DNA of 64,000 nt from Enterococcus phoeniculicola ATCC BAA-412 (GCF_000407505.1 NZ_ASWE01000002.1:825012-889011), one strand, 5' to 3'. Numbered from the stretch's first letter, positions 11,686-22,621 are shown. Translations and numbers: made by a program. The notes: generated from the sequence alone by a model not told the origin.

Positions 11686-12018
11686 TTATGCATCAAACCA
11701 AGGTGCATGATAAAATCGAGGAGCTATCAAAACTTGTCCTTGACGATCAAGTAACGGTTGTCCCCAAAAACTAGAAGAGCTAGATTGGTTAGGTCCTAAG
11801 GTAACATTTTTGTTCCCAATCCAAGCGCCACCAGCGCGAACTACTCTTAAAGAGTAATGTCCCGTTTCATTTTGTGCATTTGCAGTCCCTACGCTTGAAA
11901 CACCATTTGCATCCCACTGCCAAGAAGATTCCCAATTGCCTTGAGCCGCATACACAGCTGAAGAAATACTAACAAAAAACATTACTGATACGAGTGCACC
12001 AAAATACTTCCTTTTCAT
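11686..12018 (-). CDS. Lactococcin-972-family-like secreted bacteriocin
   Basis: A 110-residue precursor starting at the ATG at 12018, behind AGGAGG; the longer upstream reading lacks a ribosome-binding site. A Sec signal peptide (MKRKYFGALVSVMFFVSISS, then AVYA) is followed by a mature part of about 85 residues rich in Gly, Ser, Asn and Trp and lacking Cys. The lactococcin 972 family consists of Sec-exported, unmodified peptides that block septum formation through lipid II. Resemblance is in the pattern (GHYSLRVV, a Gly-Ser-Asn centre, FWG) rather than strong identity. The operon (small membrane protein, peptide, MacB-like exporter) fits. An unrelated secreted protein remains possible. Confidence 0.65.
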   Translation of the reverse strand: MKRKYFGALVSVMFFVSISSAVYAAQGNWESSWQWDANGVSSVGTANAQNETGHYSLRVVRAGGAWIGNKNVTLGPNQSSSSSFWGQPLLDRQGQVLIAPRFYHAPWFDA

Positions 12019-12089
12019 GTTATTCCTCCTATAAAACAAACTTAGTTTACGGAAATATCCTATCATACAACGATAGGAAACGCTATCAA

Positions 12090-12533
12090 TTATTTAAACA
12101 ACTCTCTTTTTTCAGAATATTTAATAACATCTATATAATTCATTTTTGGATTATCTTTATATTTTACTTCGATACGATTTCCACTTACCAAGTAAATTTT
12201 ATTTGGTGCATCTTTACTATCACTAATCTTTATCTTATCAATATTTTCATAGATTTTATCCGATTTAAGTAATGATTTGGTTTTCATTATATAAATATAT
12301 AAGGAGTCTCCTTTTTGCACTGCGCCATAATTAGAAATTTTTTCAAAGGAATCTAAATCTGCTCTACCAGTAATAAATAACTGATTTTTTTCTTCTTTAA
12401 TACGTACATTTTTTAAATTCTCGATAGACAGAATGACCCTTGTACTATTTTGATAAATCTTCCATCCAAAGAATAAACAACCTATTACTAGTATCACGAC
12501 AGTTGAACGTACAAAAATTTTTTGTTTACTCAT
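12090..12533 (-). CDS. Membrane-anchored protein of the bacteriocin operon, function unknown
   Basis: A 147-residue protein with one N-terminal membrane helix (about residues 8-26, STVVILVIGCLFFGWKIY) and an extracellular, Lys-rich, beta-looking remainder. No family was recognised. It is the first gene after a good promoter and an AAGGAGGG ribosome-binding site, 71 bases before the bacteriocin start, and so is cotranscribed with the peptide and exporter. An accessory or immunity role is a guess from position only. Confidence 0.7.
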   Translation of the reverse strand: MSKQKIFVRSTVVILVIGCLFFGWKIYQNSTRVILSIENLKNVRIKEEKNQLFITGRADLDSFEKISNYGAVQKGDSLYIYIMKTKSLLKSDKIYENIDKIKISDSKDAPNKIYLVSGNRIEVKYKDNPKMNYIDVIKYSEKRELFK

Positions 12534-12555
12534 TTCAAGTCCCTCCTTATAATTT

Positions 12556-12584
12556 TATATATTTAGTGTACTACAATTAATCAA
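12556..12584 (-). promoter_or_regulatory. Promoter of the bacteriocin operon
   Basis: Minus strand: TTGATT (12579-12584), a 17-base spacer, TATATA (12556-12561), then GGAGGG before the ATG at 12533. The region 12585-12756 is very AT-rich and shows no gene. Confidence 0.55.
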
Positions 12585-12756
12585 TAAAAAGAAACTATTC
12601 TCTAATCTCATTTAAATACTACCTCAAATAAATATTGAAATCCAGAGAATTGATAAACACTATTTATAATTTACTTAATTATTCTATTTCAATATCTTAA
12701 TTAATAGGTGTTAAATCTGAATAGTCAAACTCTTTCCGAACATTTGGATTTCAACG

Positions 12757-12799
12757 AAAAAAAGGGTGAAGCATAACTTAGAAAGTTATACTTCATCCT
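12757..12799 (-). terminator. Terminator after dnaJ, member of a dispersed hairpin family
   Basis: Minus strand: GGATGAAGTATAACTT pairs with AAGTTATGCTTCACCC around TCT, followed by TTTTTTT. Similar AACTnnnAGTTAT cores recur at 53311-53352 and 63701-63733. The neighbouring text (TTCTGTTCCAAC-like) is also shared with 53382-53395, so this is probably an intergenic repeat family acting as a terminator. Confidence 0.8.
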
Positions 12800-12837
12800 C
12801 TGTTCCGACCTTTTATAAATCATAGAAATACTTTTGA

Positions 12838-13998
12838 TTATTTTTTCTTTTTACCACCAAAAGCATCTTTCATTTTATCGAAAAATCCTTCTTCTTGTTG
12901 TTCACTAACTTCTTGTCCACCAGCTTTTGCAAACGCACGTAATGCTTCACGTTGTTCTTCATTTAGGTTCTTAGGTGTAATCAATTTAACTTTTACATGT
13001 TGATCTCCAGTAGAACCGCCACGTAAACGTGGTGCTCCTTTTCCGCGAAGACGGAAATTGGTTCCGCTTTGTGTCCCCGCAGGAATTTTTAATTTCACAT
13101 CGCCGTGTACAGTTGGGACTTGTACTTCATCACCTAAAGCAGCTTGAACAAAGCTTAATGGCATTTCATAGAAAATTTCAGCACCATCACGATCAAATAT
13201 ATCACTTTCCTCTACATGGAAAATGACATACAAATCACCATAAGGGCCGCCATTTGTTCCAGCTTCTCCTTGATTAGACAATCGCATTTGTTGTCCTTCT
13301 TCAACGCCTGCAGGCACGTTTACTTTCACTGAATGAGCTTTCTTTTCATGCCCAGAACCATGACAAGTAGGACAAGGTTCTTTAATTTCTTTCCCAGTCC
13401 CATGACATACATCACATGTTTGTCTGCTCATCACACGACCAAGCGGTGTTTGACGTTCCACATTAATCGAACCAGAACCATGACATTTATGACAAGTTTC
13501 TGGTTGCGTTCCTGGCTTAGCACCATTTCCGCTACATGTATGACAAACTTCTTCACGATTGTATTTAATTTCTTTTTCTACACCGAAAATTGCTTCCTCA
13601 AATTTAAGTTCTACCGTATATTGTAAATCGGCTCCTTGTCTTGGTGCATTAGGGTCGACTGTACGACCTCCACCGCCAAAGAAAGAATCAAAAATATCTT
13701 CGAATCCGCCAAAGCCGCCGCCGCTGAAACCACCGCCACCAAAGCCGCCAAAACCGCCGCCTCCATAGCTTGAATCTGTTCCAGCATGTCCATATTGATC
13801 ATAAGCTGCTTTCTTTTGTGGATCACTCAATATTTCATACGCTTCAGAAACTTCTTTAAACTTTTCTTCTGCATCTGCTTCTTTATTAATATCCGGATGA
13901 TATTTTTTGGAAAGCTTTCGGTATGCTTTTTTTATTTCATCATCCGAAGCCCCTTTAGATATTCCTAAGACTTCGTAATAATCTCTTTTTGTTGCCAT
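12838..13998 (-). CDS. dnaJ: Chaperone DnaJ (Hsp40)
   Basis: This 386-residue co-chaperone stimulates DnaK ATPase activity. It has a J domain (about 1-70) with HPD in KYHPDINK, a Gly/Phe-rich linker (about 75-120), and a zinc domain with four CxxCxGxG repeats ([32 protein letters not shown]). C-terminal substrate domains follow. I place the start at the ATG at 13998 ([11 protein letters not shown]), because GGGGGAAAG precedes it; the upstream in-frame ATG at 14013 lies over that site. It is last in the heat-shock cluster, with its own likely promoter after the dnaK terminator. Confidence 0.98.
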   Translation of the reverse strand: MATKRDYYEVLGISKGASDDEIKKAYRKLSKKYHPDINKEADAEEKFKEVSEAYEILSDPQKKAAYDQYGHAGTDSSYGGGGFGGFGGGGFSGGGFGGFEDIFDSFFGGGGRTVDPNAPRQGADLQYTVELKFEEAIFGVEKEIKYNREEVCHTCSGNGAKPGTQPETCHKCHGSGSINVERQTPLGRVMSRQTCDVCHGTGKEIKEPCPTCHGSGHEKKAHSVKVNVPAGVEEGQQMRLSNQGEAGTNGGPYGDLYVIFHVEESDIFDRDGAEIFYEMPLSFVQAALGDEVQVPTVHGDVKLKIPAGTQSGTNFRLRGKGAPRLRGGSTGDQHVKVKLITPKNLNEEQREALRAFAKAGGQEVSEQQEEGFFDKMKDAFGGKKKK

Positions 13999-14125
13999 AG
14001 GCTTTCCCCCCAATTAGTTTAAATAACCTTCTAGATTATTTACATCGTTGCTATCATATCATAGTTTCAAAAAAAGCTGAATACTTTAATGAAGGAATTT
14101 GTAATAACAGCGATTACTTCTCAAA

Positions 14126-14159
14126 AGAAAAAGCCAAAGGGGTGGCTTTGGCTTTCTCT
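14126..14159 (-). terminator. Terminator between dnaK and dnaJ
   Basis: Minus strand: AGAAAGCCAAAG pairs with CTTTGGCTTTTTCT around CCACCC. It lies 16 bases after the dnaK stop. A weak promoter (TTCAGC, 17 bases, TATGAT) follows before dnaJ, suggesting partly separate dnaJ transcription. Confidence 0.75.
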
Positions 14160-14174
14160 AATCAGAATGATGAA

Positions 14175-16022
<1,848 letters not shown>

Positions 16023-16050
16023 TTAATTTATTTAATTTTTATATAAAGCA

Positions 16051-16605
16051 CTATTGTGCAACGATAACCATAGAAGGTCGTAGTACACGATCATGTAGTT
16101 TATAGCCCTTTTGCAGAACCTCTACAATTGTTTCAGGTGCAACATCTTCACCTGCTGGAACAGTTTGAACCGCTTGATGCAGATTAGGATCAAACACCTC
16201 TCCACTAGCGGGGATTTCTTCAATTCCTTCGTCTTTTAAAGCAAAACGCAGGCTTTCAAGAACCATCTCCACTCCTTTTTTCAAGCTGGCTCCTTGGTCA
16301 TCGCTAACCTCAGTAGCCAAGGCACGCTCCAAGTTATCAAGTGCAGGCAATAGTTTCTTCCCTAAATCCTGTGAACGATAGCGTTGCAACTGCTCACGTT
16401 CATTTTTGTTTCGATTGCTCATATTGGCCATTTCTGCACGAGCACGCAAGAACTTATCTTCCATCTCTGTCAATTCAATTTTTAAAGAATCAACTTCTGA
16501 TACTTCGATCACTTCTTCAGGAGCTTCAACGGTTTCATCTACTTGCTCTTCTGTTTCAGGGGTTACTTCGTCTTGAAGTTCTTCCTCTTTTTTCTTTTCT
16601 TTCAA
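16051..16605 (-). CDS. grpE: Nucleotide exchange factor GrpE
   Basis: GrpE releases ADP from DnaK. I choose a TTG start at 16605 ([13 protein letters not shown]), because AAGGAAG lies 8 bases upstream; the first in-frame ATG at 16653 has no such site. That gives 184 residues: an acidic disordered N-terminus rich in Glu and Val, a long helix (about 55-110) for dimerisation, and the beta domain with [26 protein letters not shown]. It is second in the CIRCE-controlled operon. Confidence 0.95.
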   Translation of the reverse strand: MKEKKKEEELQDEVTPETEEQVDETVEAPEEVIEVSEVDSLKIELTEMEDKFLRARAEMANMSNRNKNEREQLQRYRSQDLGKKLLPALDNLERALATEVSDDQGASLKKGVEMVLESLRFALKDEGIEEIPASGEVFDPNLHQAVQTVPAGEDVAPETIVEVLQKGYKLHDRVLRPSMVIVAQ

Positions 16606-16697
16606 AATTCTGACTTCCTTTCCCAATGGATTCTTCGATTTCCATCGAATCATTCAATCTATAATTCAAGGAATTACATCCTTTATAGCGTAATTGT

Positions 16698-17729
16698 CTA
16701 TTCTAATGAACGATAATACTCAGCAAGTTTTGTTGCTAACTCATTGCGAAAAGTATCAACTAAGCCGAACATTTTTGAATAAGGCATACTTGTAGGTCCA
16801 AGTAAGGCAATGGTTCCACGTCCATGCTCTTCGATTTCATAAGTTGCTTGAATCATACTCATGTTTTGGAGTAATTCATTTCCTATCTCTGAGCCTATAC
16901 GAATTTGGATATTGCCATCCATTGGTGCTAATAGTTGTGTTAGCTCTTCTGAATCCTTCATAAACGAATACATAGATTTAAACTGGTTTAAATCTTGCTG
17001 CGGCTCAAAATTCAACAGATTCATCTTGCCGCTGACATAGATTTTTTCCTCAAAAGCCTGTCCAAAAACAGATTCAAATAAATCTAAAATTCCTTCTGTG
17101 GTTTGGAAATACTTATGCAGAATCATCGGAATTTCTGTCCGTAGCTTATGATAAACCGTTAAAAGCGGCTGCCCAACCAGTTTATCATTAATAATCTGCA
17201 CCATTTTTTCCAAATCAGGACTGCTTATAGAAGTAGGAATGGAAAAGACCTGACTTTCAACGTTTCCTTTGTCCGTCACAATAATCGCAATAATTTGTCG
17301 ATCATTTAGCGGAACAATTCGAAAGCCCGTCAATTTTCTTTCTTTAATCTCAGGTCCCAAGGAAAAAGCTGTATAGCTTGTAAGACTCGATAGAATCTCA
17401 GCAGATTGGCGGATGATTTCATTGATTTCATGGAATTCCTGACCAAACGATTGATGGATTATTTGCAAATCATCTTTATTTACACGAGCAGGCTTCAATA
17501 AGTAATCAACGTAATAACGATAACCAGCCATCGAAGGAATCCGCCCGGAAGATGAATGTGTTTTTAATAATAATCCGTTGTCTTCTAAACTCTTCATTTC
17601 ATTTCTAATTGTTGCAGAGCTAGCCTGGATACCATCTTCCATCAACTTTTTTGATCCAACTGGATTGCCGTTGCTTGTATAATTTTGGATGATTAGACGC
17701 AAAATATTTTTTTGTCGTTGTGTTAACAT
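16698..17729 (-). CDS. hrcA: Heat-inducible transcription repressor HrcA
   Basis: HrcA represses class I heat-shock genes by binding CIRCE, with GroE as cofactor. Best start is the ATG at 17729 (LTQRQKNILRLI), behind GAGGTGATGAAGCG; the upstream ATG at 17753 sits in the CIRCE region. The 343 residues hold a winged helix (about 1-75, including ASSATIRNEMKSLEDNGLL) and the HrcA effector domain to the end. It is the first gene of hrcA-grpE-dnaK-dnaJ, preceded by a TTGACA promoter flanked by two CIRCE copies, so it represses itself. Confidence 0.97.
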   Translation of the reverse strand: MLTQRQKNILRLIIQNYTSNGNPVGSKKLMEDGIQASSATIRNEMKSLEDNGLLLKTHSSSGRIPSMAGYRYYVDYLLKPARVNKDDLQIIHQSFGQEFHEINEIIRQSAEILSSLTSYTAFSLGPEIKERKLTGFRIVPLNDRQIIAIIVTDKGNVESQVFSIPTSISSPDLEKMVQIINDKLVGQPLLTVYHKLRTEIPMILHKYFQTTEGILDLFESVFGQAFEEKIYVSGKMNLLNFEPQQDLNQFKSMYSFMKDSEELTQLLAPMDGNIQIRIGSEIGNELLQNMSMIQATYEIEEHGRGTIALLGPTSMPYSKMFGLVDTFRNELATKLAEYYRSLE

Positions 17730-17746
17730 CGCTTCATCACCTCTCA

Positions 17747-17773
17747 TTAGCACTCCTAGTTATTAAGTGCTAA
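17747..17773. promoter_or_regulatory. CIRCE element, downstream copy
   Basis: TTAGCACTC, 9 bases, AAGTGCTAA: one mismatch from the CIRCE consensus. It lies between the -10 and the hrcA start and also overlaps the first in-frame ATG. Confidence 0.95.
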
Positions 17774-17783
17774 CACAATTATT

Positions 17784-17812
17784 AATATAGCAAGTCTTTC
17801 TAAATCTGTCAA
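17784..17812 (-). promoter_or_regulatory. Promoter of the hrcA operon
   Basis: Minus strand: TTGACA (17807-17812), a 17-base spacer, TATATT (17784-17789). It is near consensus and bracketed by CIRCE elements on both sides. Confidence 0.9.
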
Positions 17813-17829
17813 GAAAAAACTCGATTTTT

Positions 17830-17856
17830 TTAGCACTCTGTACACGAGAGTGCTAA
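17830..17856. promoter_or_regulatory. CIRCE element, upstream copy (perfect)
   Basis: TTAGCACTC, 9 bases, GAGTGCTAA, matching the consensus exactly, 18 bases upstream of the -35. Two HrcA sites around one promoter suggest tight repression. The stretch from 17857 to 18037 shows no gene. Confidence 0.97.
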
Positions 17857-18037
17857 TTTGTTTCCAAATAGAAAAAAGTTGTCGTTGGAAACTGATTATC
17901 ACCTCTTTCATTTCTTCTTTTTTGCGTTATTTTTTATTAAAGTTTAGCAGAAAAACTCTTTATAATAAGGTATAGATTTCTAGATTATTACTAAATTTTA
18001 GGAAAGACTCGATTATTTTATCTAATAAATCCTTCTA

Positions 18038-18078
18038 CAAAAAAGAAGCTCCTTCAGAATCAAAGGACTTCTTATTTT
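18038..18078 (-). terminator. Terminator after hemW
   Basis: Minus strand: AAGAAGTCCTTT pairs imperfectly with AAGGAGCTTCTT, followed by TTTT, about 40 bases beyond the hemW stop. Confidence 0.75.
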
Positions 18079-18117
18079 TTAAGATTTTCTTAACAAAGCA
18101 GTTAATAGAAAACGATT

Positions 18118-19281
18118 CTAGTCTAATAAAAATTTTTCAAACACTTGATTTCCAATAAATAGACCTTTCTTTGTTAGTTTTACAAAGTCATTCTCTTCTA
18201 TTATTAGCTGTTCATTTATCAATTGCTTTATCACGTCTTCATAAATATCCATTAAGTCAACGCGATATTTTTCGTAAAATACTTGTTTGGAGACTCCAGC
18301 TTTTTTTCGTAACCCCAGAAACATTTCTTCTTCCATTTGATTCTTTTTTGTTAATTCTTCTTTTTCAAGAATTGGCAATTTACCTTCTTTTAAAGGCTTC
18401 AAATAACGTTTAATAGGACCATGATTCTTATAACGTGTCGTACCAAGATAGCCGCTTGCCCCTGCGCCAATTCCATAATAATTTTCATTGTTCCAGTATA
18501 TTAAATTATGCTGACTTTCTTTTCCTGGCAAAGCAAAATTGCTCACTTCATATTGGTGACGTCCTGCTCGTTCCATAGCGTCAATTGTTTCTTCAAACAT
18601 TTGACTTTCAATTTCTTGATCTGGAAGCTCTAGTCTCCCCTGTCTCACCCAATTCATAAACATTGTCTTATTTTCTAAAATCAACGAGTACAACGAATAA
18701 TGAGGTAAATCAAGATCAAGTGCACGTGTTAATGTGTCTCGAAAGCTCTCTATTGTTTGTCCAGGTAATGCATAAATCAAATCAATACTCACATTATGAA
18801 ATGCTTCTTTTTCAAGAAATGTCATTGTTTGATAAACATCTTCTGCGGTATGTTTTCGACCAATTTTTTTTAATAATTGATTATCAAAGGTTTGAACTCC
18901 CATTGATAAGCGATTCACACCATAGTTTTTCATTACCTGAAGCTTTTCTTGAGTTAAATCACCAGGATTTGCTTCAACGGTAAATTCATTGCTCTCATTA
19001 AAAGGCAAACGATCCCTCACACCTTGCAGTAATCGATCCAACTGTGCCGCGGATAATGAGGTTGGCGTCCCCCCGCCAATGTAAATCGTCTTTGTATCTT
19101 CATTCGGATGCATTAGGCGAGTCAAATCGATTTCATCAAGCATTCTGCTAATGTATTCATCCACAGGCTGTCCTTCAATAAAAACTTTATTGAAGTCACA
19201 GTAGTAACAGATATGTTCGCAGAACGGTATGTGAATATACGCTGATACCTTGCTACTACTGGTTTTTATACTTTTTTTCAT
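18118..19281 (-). CDS. hemW: Radical SAM heme chaperone HemW (HemN-like)
   Basis: A 387-residue radical SAM protein with the iron-sulfur motif CEHICYYC near residue 22 (CxxxCxxC), the glycine motif IYIGGGTPTSLS near 88, and the C-terminal HemN-like domain. Proteins of this type are often labelled coproporphyrinogen oxidase, but HemW lineages act as heme-transfer chaperones. This one has the short form expected for HemW. It follows a decayed small gene and has GGAGG 12 bases before its ATG. It commonly sits beside hrcA in lactobacillalean genomes. Confidence 0.92.
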   Translation of the reverse strand: MKKSIKTSSSKVSAYIHIPFCEHICYYCDFNKVFIEGQPVDEYISRMLDEIDLTRLMHPNEDTKTIYIGGGTPTSLSAAQLDRLLQGVRDRLPFNESNEFTVEANPGDLTQEKLQVMKNYGVNRLSMGVQTFDNQLLKKIGRKHTAEDVYQTMTFLEKEAFHNVSIDLIYALPGQTIESFRDTLTRALDLDLPHYSLYSLILENKTMFMNWVRQGRLELPDQEIESQMFEETIDAMERAGRHQYEVSNFALPGKESQHNLIYWNNENYYGIGAGASGYLGTTRYKNHGPIKRYLKPLKEGKLPILEKEELTKKNQMEEEMFLGLRKKAGVSKQVFYEKYRVDLMDIYEDVIKQLINEQLIIEENDFVKLTKKGLFIGNQVFEKFLLD

Positions 19282-19302
19282 GTTGTCTTTGAACCTCCAA
19301 AA

Positions 19303-19673
19303 TCAAAATCCGTACCACTTTTTCATATAACTATCTACACGCATGTCTAAGATAACTGCATTTTTTTCATAAATGCCCATCGTAAACTTATTGTTCCGAT
19401 GTATTCTCATCTTATTTTGTATTGCGTGATTTATTTCAATATGATTCAAAATAATTCTCATAGACCGATTATCCAAATTAAAATCCCACTTTGTAAGTAA
19501 AAATTTCGGTGCTTGTCTCTCGCTTTTAAACTTTTGACATTTTCAACTCACCGATTTCTTTTTTATTTTTCGGTTTCGGATATTGATAACGTTGAAACAT
19601 GCGCTTGTAAACACCTACCACCTTTATCCGTAATTGTGAAATGACCTTTTAGACACTCTACTTCGTATTTCAT
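19303..19673 (-). pseudogene. Decayed small gene upstream of hemW (two frameshifts)
   Basis: A good GGAGG ribosome-binding site precedes an ATG at 19673 (MKYEVECLKGHFTITDKGG). The reading then makes sense in a second frame (VYKRMFQRYQYPKPKNKKEI) and a third (from KFKSERQAPKF to MKKWYGF, stop at 19303). No frame is open through the whole, so I read it as about 120 codons broken by two frameshifts. The family was not recognised. The intact start and end suggest recent decay. Confidence 0.45.
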
Positions 19674-20277
19674 AATAACTAGCCTCCGTCCTCAATTGAA
19701 CAACCGGATAGCATAGTGTATGAAAAGTGAACATAAAACAGACAATCAGGTGAAAAATTTTATATTTTTCACCTTACTATGTTCACGGTTCATTTTACCA
19801 TATTTTCCCTTCATATTCTTGAATTTCTTGCGGCTGATAGGCTCTAGTATCCATTTTCATGTTTCTTCCATTCTAAAAACTTTGCAAATCCTTTTACATT
19901 TATCCAAACCAATTTATGTGTAGAATTTATGACAGACTGATTGAACTCATACTTTCTCGCTCTTTACTCTCCTCTATCAATTTTTAGAATATTCTCTTGT
20001 CAATAGCCGTAATTTTTTGACTAGAAGGACTAGAATATAAAAAAGAGGATTGATTTTACTCCAATCCTCTATTATTTAGCTTGTTCACTAAATCCTCATT
20101 TCCCCCCCTCTCACAACAAACTTGTCTATAAAAATTAACATGGTTAATACACACTCCCGGTAACAATCTTCATCGTATCGTCCACGATTTCATGTGATTC
20201 AACAACTGAGTAGAACCTTTAATAATCAAAAAATTCAGACAATGAATCAACTAAAAAAGTGATTCCATTGCCCGAAC
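19674..20277. other. Non-coding accessory DNA
   Basis: No convincing gene was seen. A hairpin (AGAGGATTG pairing with CAATCCTCT, 20044-20070, followed by ATTATTT) looks like an orphan terminator. The sequence upstream of it is AT-rich with scattered stops. Confidence 0.4.
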
Positions 20278-20776
20278 TATCGCAAGTTAAAAAAATATTG
20301 GTGGACGCTTTTAAAGAAACATAAAAACATAAACTACAGTGCGCTCAAACAGTTTCCTCTCTTTCAAAAGAGATATGTAACAGAATCAGAGGTTTTGGAT
20401 CATCTCCTAGGCGTGGATTCTGACCTTAGAGAAAGCTATAAAATTTTTCAAGAACTCTACCTTTGAAAATAAGGATTATGAGGGCTTCTTTACTTGTATT
20501 GACCAACTGCCTACGCACTTGAACAAAGGATTCAAAAAAGCCATTTGTAACGCCTTGATATACAGCTATTCTAAAGGGAAACTAGAAGAAAAAAAATAAC
20601 CTAATTAAAGTAATCAAACGGATTACTCTTGGCTTTCGAATATTTCGCCATCTACGCCTGCGTATTCTTGTCCAACAAGGTCTCTGTGAACTCATTTAAA
20701 AAACAAAAAAGAGAACACCGAAATGTTCTCAATTTTATGGCTTAATTTAAAAACAACCCCATTTGACAAAGAGCCC
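20278..20776 (+). mobile_element. ISL3-family transposase remnant (3' end)
   Basis: The plus-strand translation from 20281 reads RKLKKYWWTLLKKHKNINY and later YVTESEVLDHLLGVDSDLRE, then shifts frame (FKNSTFENKDYEGFF) and reaches RITLGFRIFRHLRLRIL. This is the typical end of ISL3 transposases (a GFRNFxxxRxRIL-like tail). It is followed by TTTGACAAAGAGCC, the expected terminal inverted repeat. Stops and frameshifts make it dead. The 5' two-thirds are missing. Confidence 0.75.
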
Positions 20777-20778
20777 TT

Positions 20779-20884
20779 TATACAAAGAAAGTGGAAGAGA
20801 AATTGAGAATCTATTCCAGACAGCTTAGGCTAAACAGTAAAAATTGGAGTCAACTGATTTATTTTAAAACTTTGCAATATAACC
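20779..20884. repeat. 106-bp inverted repeat, left copy (IS6-type end)
   Basis: It runs from TATACAAAGAAAG through GCTTAGGCTAAACAG to AAAACTTTGCAATATAACC and is nearly identical to the reverse complement of 22517-22621. The AAACTTTGCAA terminus resembles IS6/IS1216 ends. The pair encloses the S41 peptidase gene. Confidence 0.8.
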
Positions 20885-20938
20885 AATACATCCTCTAAAA
20901 TGAATGTACTCACCAAGTTACGCATGTTTGACAAAGAG

Positions 20939-21892
20939 TTATTTTTTATTAATAAGGCTTTTTGCATCTAACATCGGATCTTCTGAATGAATATCAGGTA
21001 AAATAGGAACATTACTATAACTCGTTCCCTTGCGATCTTCAATAGCGGCATTAGTTATTTGCATGACTGAGCCATCATATAAATTTATTTGAATATTCGA
21101 TGATGTATATCCTGCTGTTTCAGTTCCTAAAAAAGTCACATTATGTATTCCTTTAAAACATAAAACTGTTATTTCCCCAGAGCTTCCAGTTCTATCGTTT
21201 ATTAGAATGGCAATAGGGATATCAGTAATTTTTTTGTGATTTTCCATTGTAACCTTCGTTCCACCATTTATTACTGAACCGTTTTCTAGTGTAAGTGGTG
21301 TCTTCATGTTATCCCTATCAACAAAATTTAACAGATTTCCCTCTGGCAATAATGAGGATAAGCCTGAAATCATGGGTCCCAAATCTCCACCTGAATTGTC
21401 TCTGAAATCCAAGATAATACTGGTGTAGCTTGAATTAATTAGAGGGTCAGCTAAAGTATTAGCATATTTTTGCGCTTGCTCGGCATTACCAGAAAATGGA
21501 GGGATAGTGAGAATTAAACTATTATCTATTTCTTTAACTGTTGGAAGTATAAACTCATCACTATTTACTTTATTTAACTCTTCACCAGTAAGAATAAATG
21601 AGTGTTTTCCACCAGCTATTTTCAAAGCCTCTTCTAATAATGGTACGGCTTCTTCATAACTAGTGACATTCAGTAACTTAGTTTGGATTTCTTCTTTTTT
21701 AGTGGCCCATTCGTTTGAATTAGCATATAATCCTATCTGATCCATTTTGTTTAATGCTAGCTCACCATACTTTTTCGGTGTTGGGGGAACTAGGTAAAGA
21801 TTGTAATTAGGTCCATAAATGTACACCAAAGCTACTATTGATACTACAAGTATTAAAAATAGTGCGCCAATCCATTTGATTGTTTTTTTCAT
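20939..21892 (-). CDS. Membrane-anchored S41 family (C-terminal processing type) peptidase
   Basis: A 317-residue protein. An N-terminal helix (about 5-27) anchors or secretes it. The S41 core shows SIILDFRDNSGGDLG near residue 155 and IAILINDRTGSSGE near 235, where the Ser of GSSGE is the likely nucleophile, followed by FLGTETAGYTSSN. No PDZ domain is evident, so it is a short S41 form acting outside the cell on an unknown substrate. The ATG follows AAGAAAGAGAG. It stands alone in a region of IS debris and between inverted IS ends, which suggests acquisition. Confidence 0.82.
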   Translation of the reverse strand: MKKTIKWIGALFLILVVSIVALVYIYGPNYNLYLVPPTPKKYGELALNKMDQIGLYANSNEWATKKEEIQTKLLNVTSYEEAVPLLEEALKIAGGKHSFILTGEELNKVNSDEFILPTVKEIDNSLILTIPPFSGNAEQAQKYANTLADPLINSSYTSIILDFRDNSGGDLGPMISGLSSLLPEGNLLNFVDRDNMKTPLTLENGSVINGGTKVTMENHKKITDIPIAILINDRTGSSGEITVLCFKGIHNVTFLGTETAGYTSSNIQINLYDGSVMQITNAAIEDRKGTSYSNVPILPDIHSEDPMLDAKSLINKK

Positions 21893-22221
21893 TTAATTAA
21901 CTCTCTTTCTTCTTTCTTAAGATAAATTAGTACCATATGTCTTCATTTCATCCTCATTAAATCGTTTTCTAGATGATATCGGTTGGGGAGGCCGGGATAG
22001 ATGAGATTAGCTTTAAGAAACAAGTAGGTACTGTGCATCATCGGAAGTGTTACTTTGTAATTTTCAGCAATAAGCAGATCTTCATGAAAATGACCAGAAA
22101 CACCAAAGATTGTCTTTCAATGTTGACTGATTTCTACTCGTTGCTCCTTAAATCTTTGGGACTAGGGAGGCAATTATATGTCTATTTCCTTCAGAAAGAG
22201 TGTGTCAACTTATTTCCAGAG
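21893..22221. other. Non-coding accessory DNA
   Basis: It holds the upstream region of the S41 gene and AT-rich sequence without a convincing gene. The 94-codon plus-strand frame at 21973-22257 runs into the 58-bp repeat and lacks a ribosome-binding site. Confidence 0.35.
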
Positions 22222-22279
22222 CCTTCAACTCAATTATGTACCATGCGTAGAAGATGATGAGAGCGAAGCGAAGTGGAGA
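22222..22279 (-). repeat. Single dispersed copy of the 58-bp repeat
   Basis: The plus-strand text starting CCTTCAACTCAATTATG is the reverse complement of the tandem 58-bp unit at 63765-64000, with 4 mismatches over 58 bases. Its flank (TGGAGATGAG) also matches the flank of the array. Confidence 0.88.
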
Positions 22280-22516
22280 TGAGTTCCTTCTCTTCCCTTT
22301 ATTAAGATTTTACGAAGTTGGGTGACATAAGTCCCTTACAAAAAACATGAAATGACGAGATTTTGTTCATTTTATGTTTTTTGGGTAAAACAAAAGAAAT
22401 ACAAGCAGACGCCCATCCTTCCAGCTTAATCCTGAAAGGATCATATCCAAGTTATAACATTAATCAACTCACATTGGACATAAGTACGTCATTCGTCATT
22501 TGACTCAAAAGAAAAT

Positions 22517-22621
22517 GGTTGTGTTGCAAAGTTTTAAAATAGATCAGTTGACCTCAATTTTTACTGTTTAGCCTAAGCTGACTGGAATAGAATCTCAATT
22601 TCTTCTACTTTCTTTGTATAA
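22517..22621. repeat. Inverted repeat, right copy (IS6-type end)
   Basis: It begins GGTTGTGTTGCAAAGTTTT, close to the IS6/IS1216 terminal repeat, and is the reverse complement of 20779-20884 with few differences. The sequence from 22622 to 22840 shows no gene. Confidence 0.8.
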
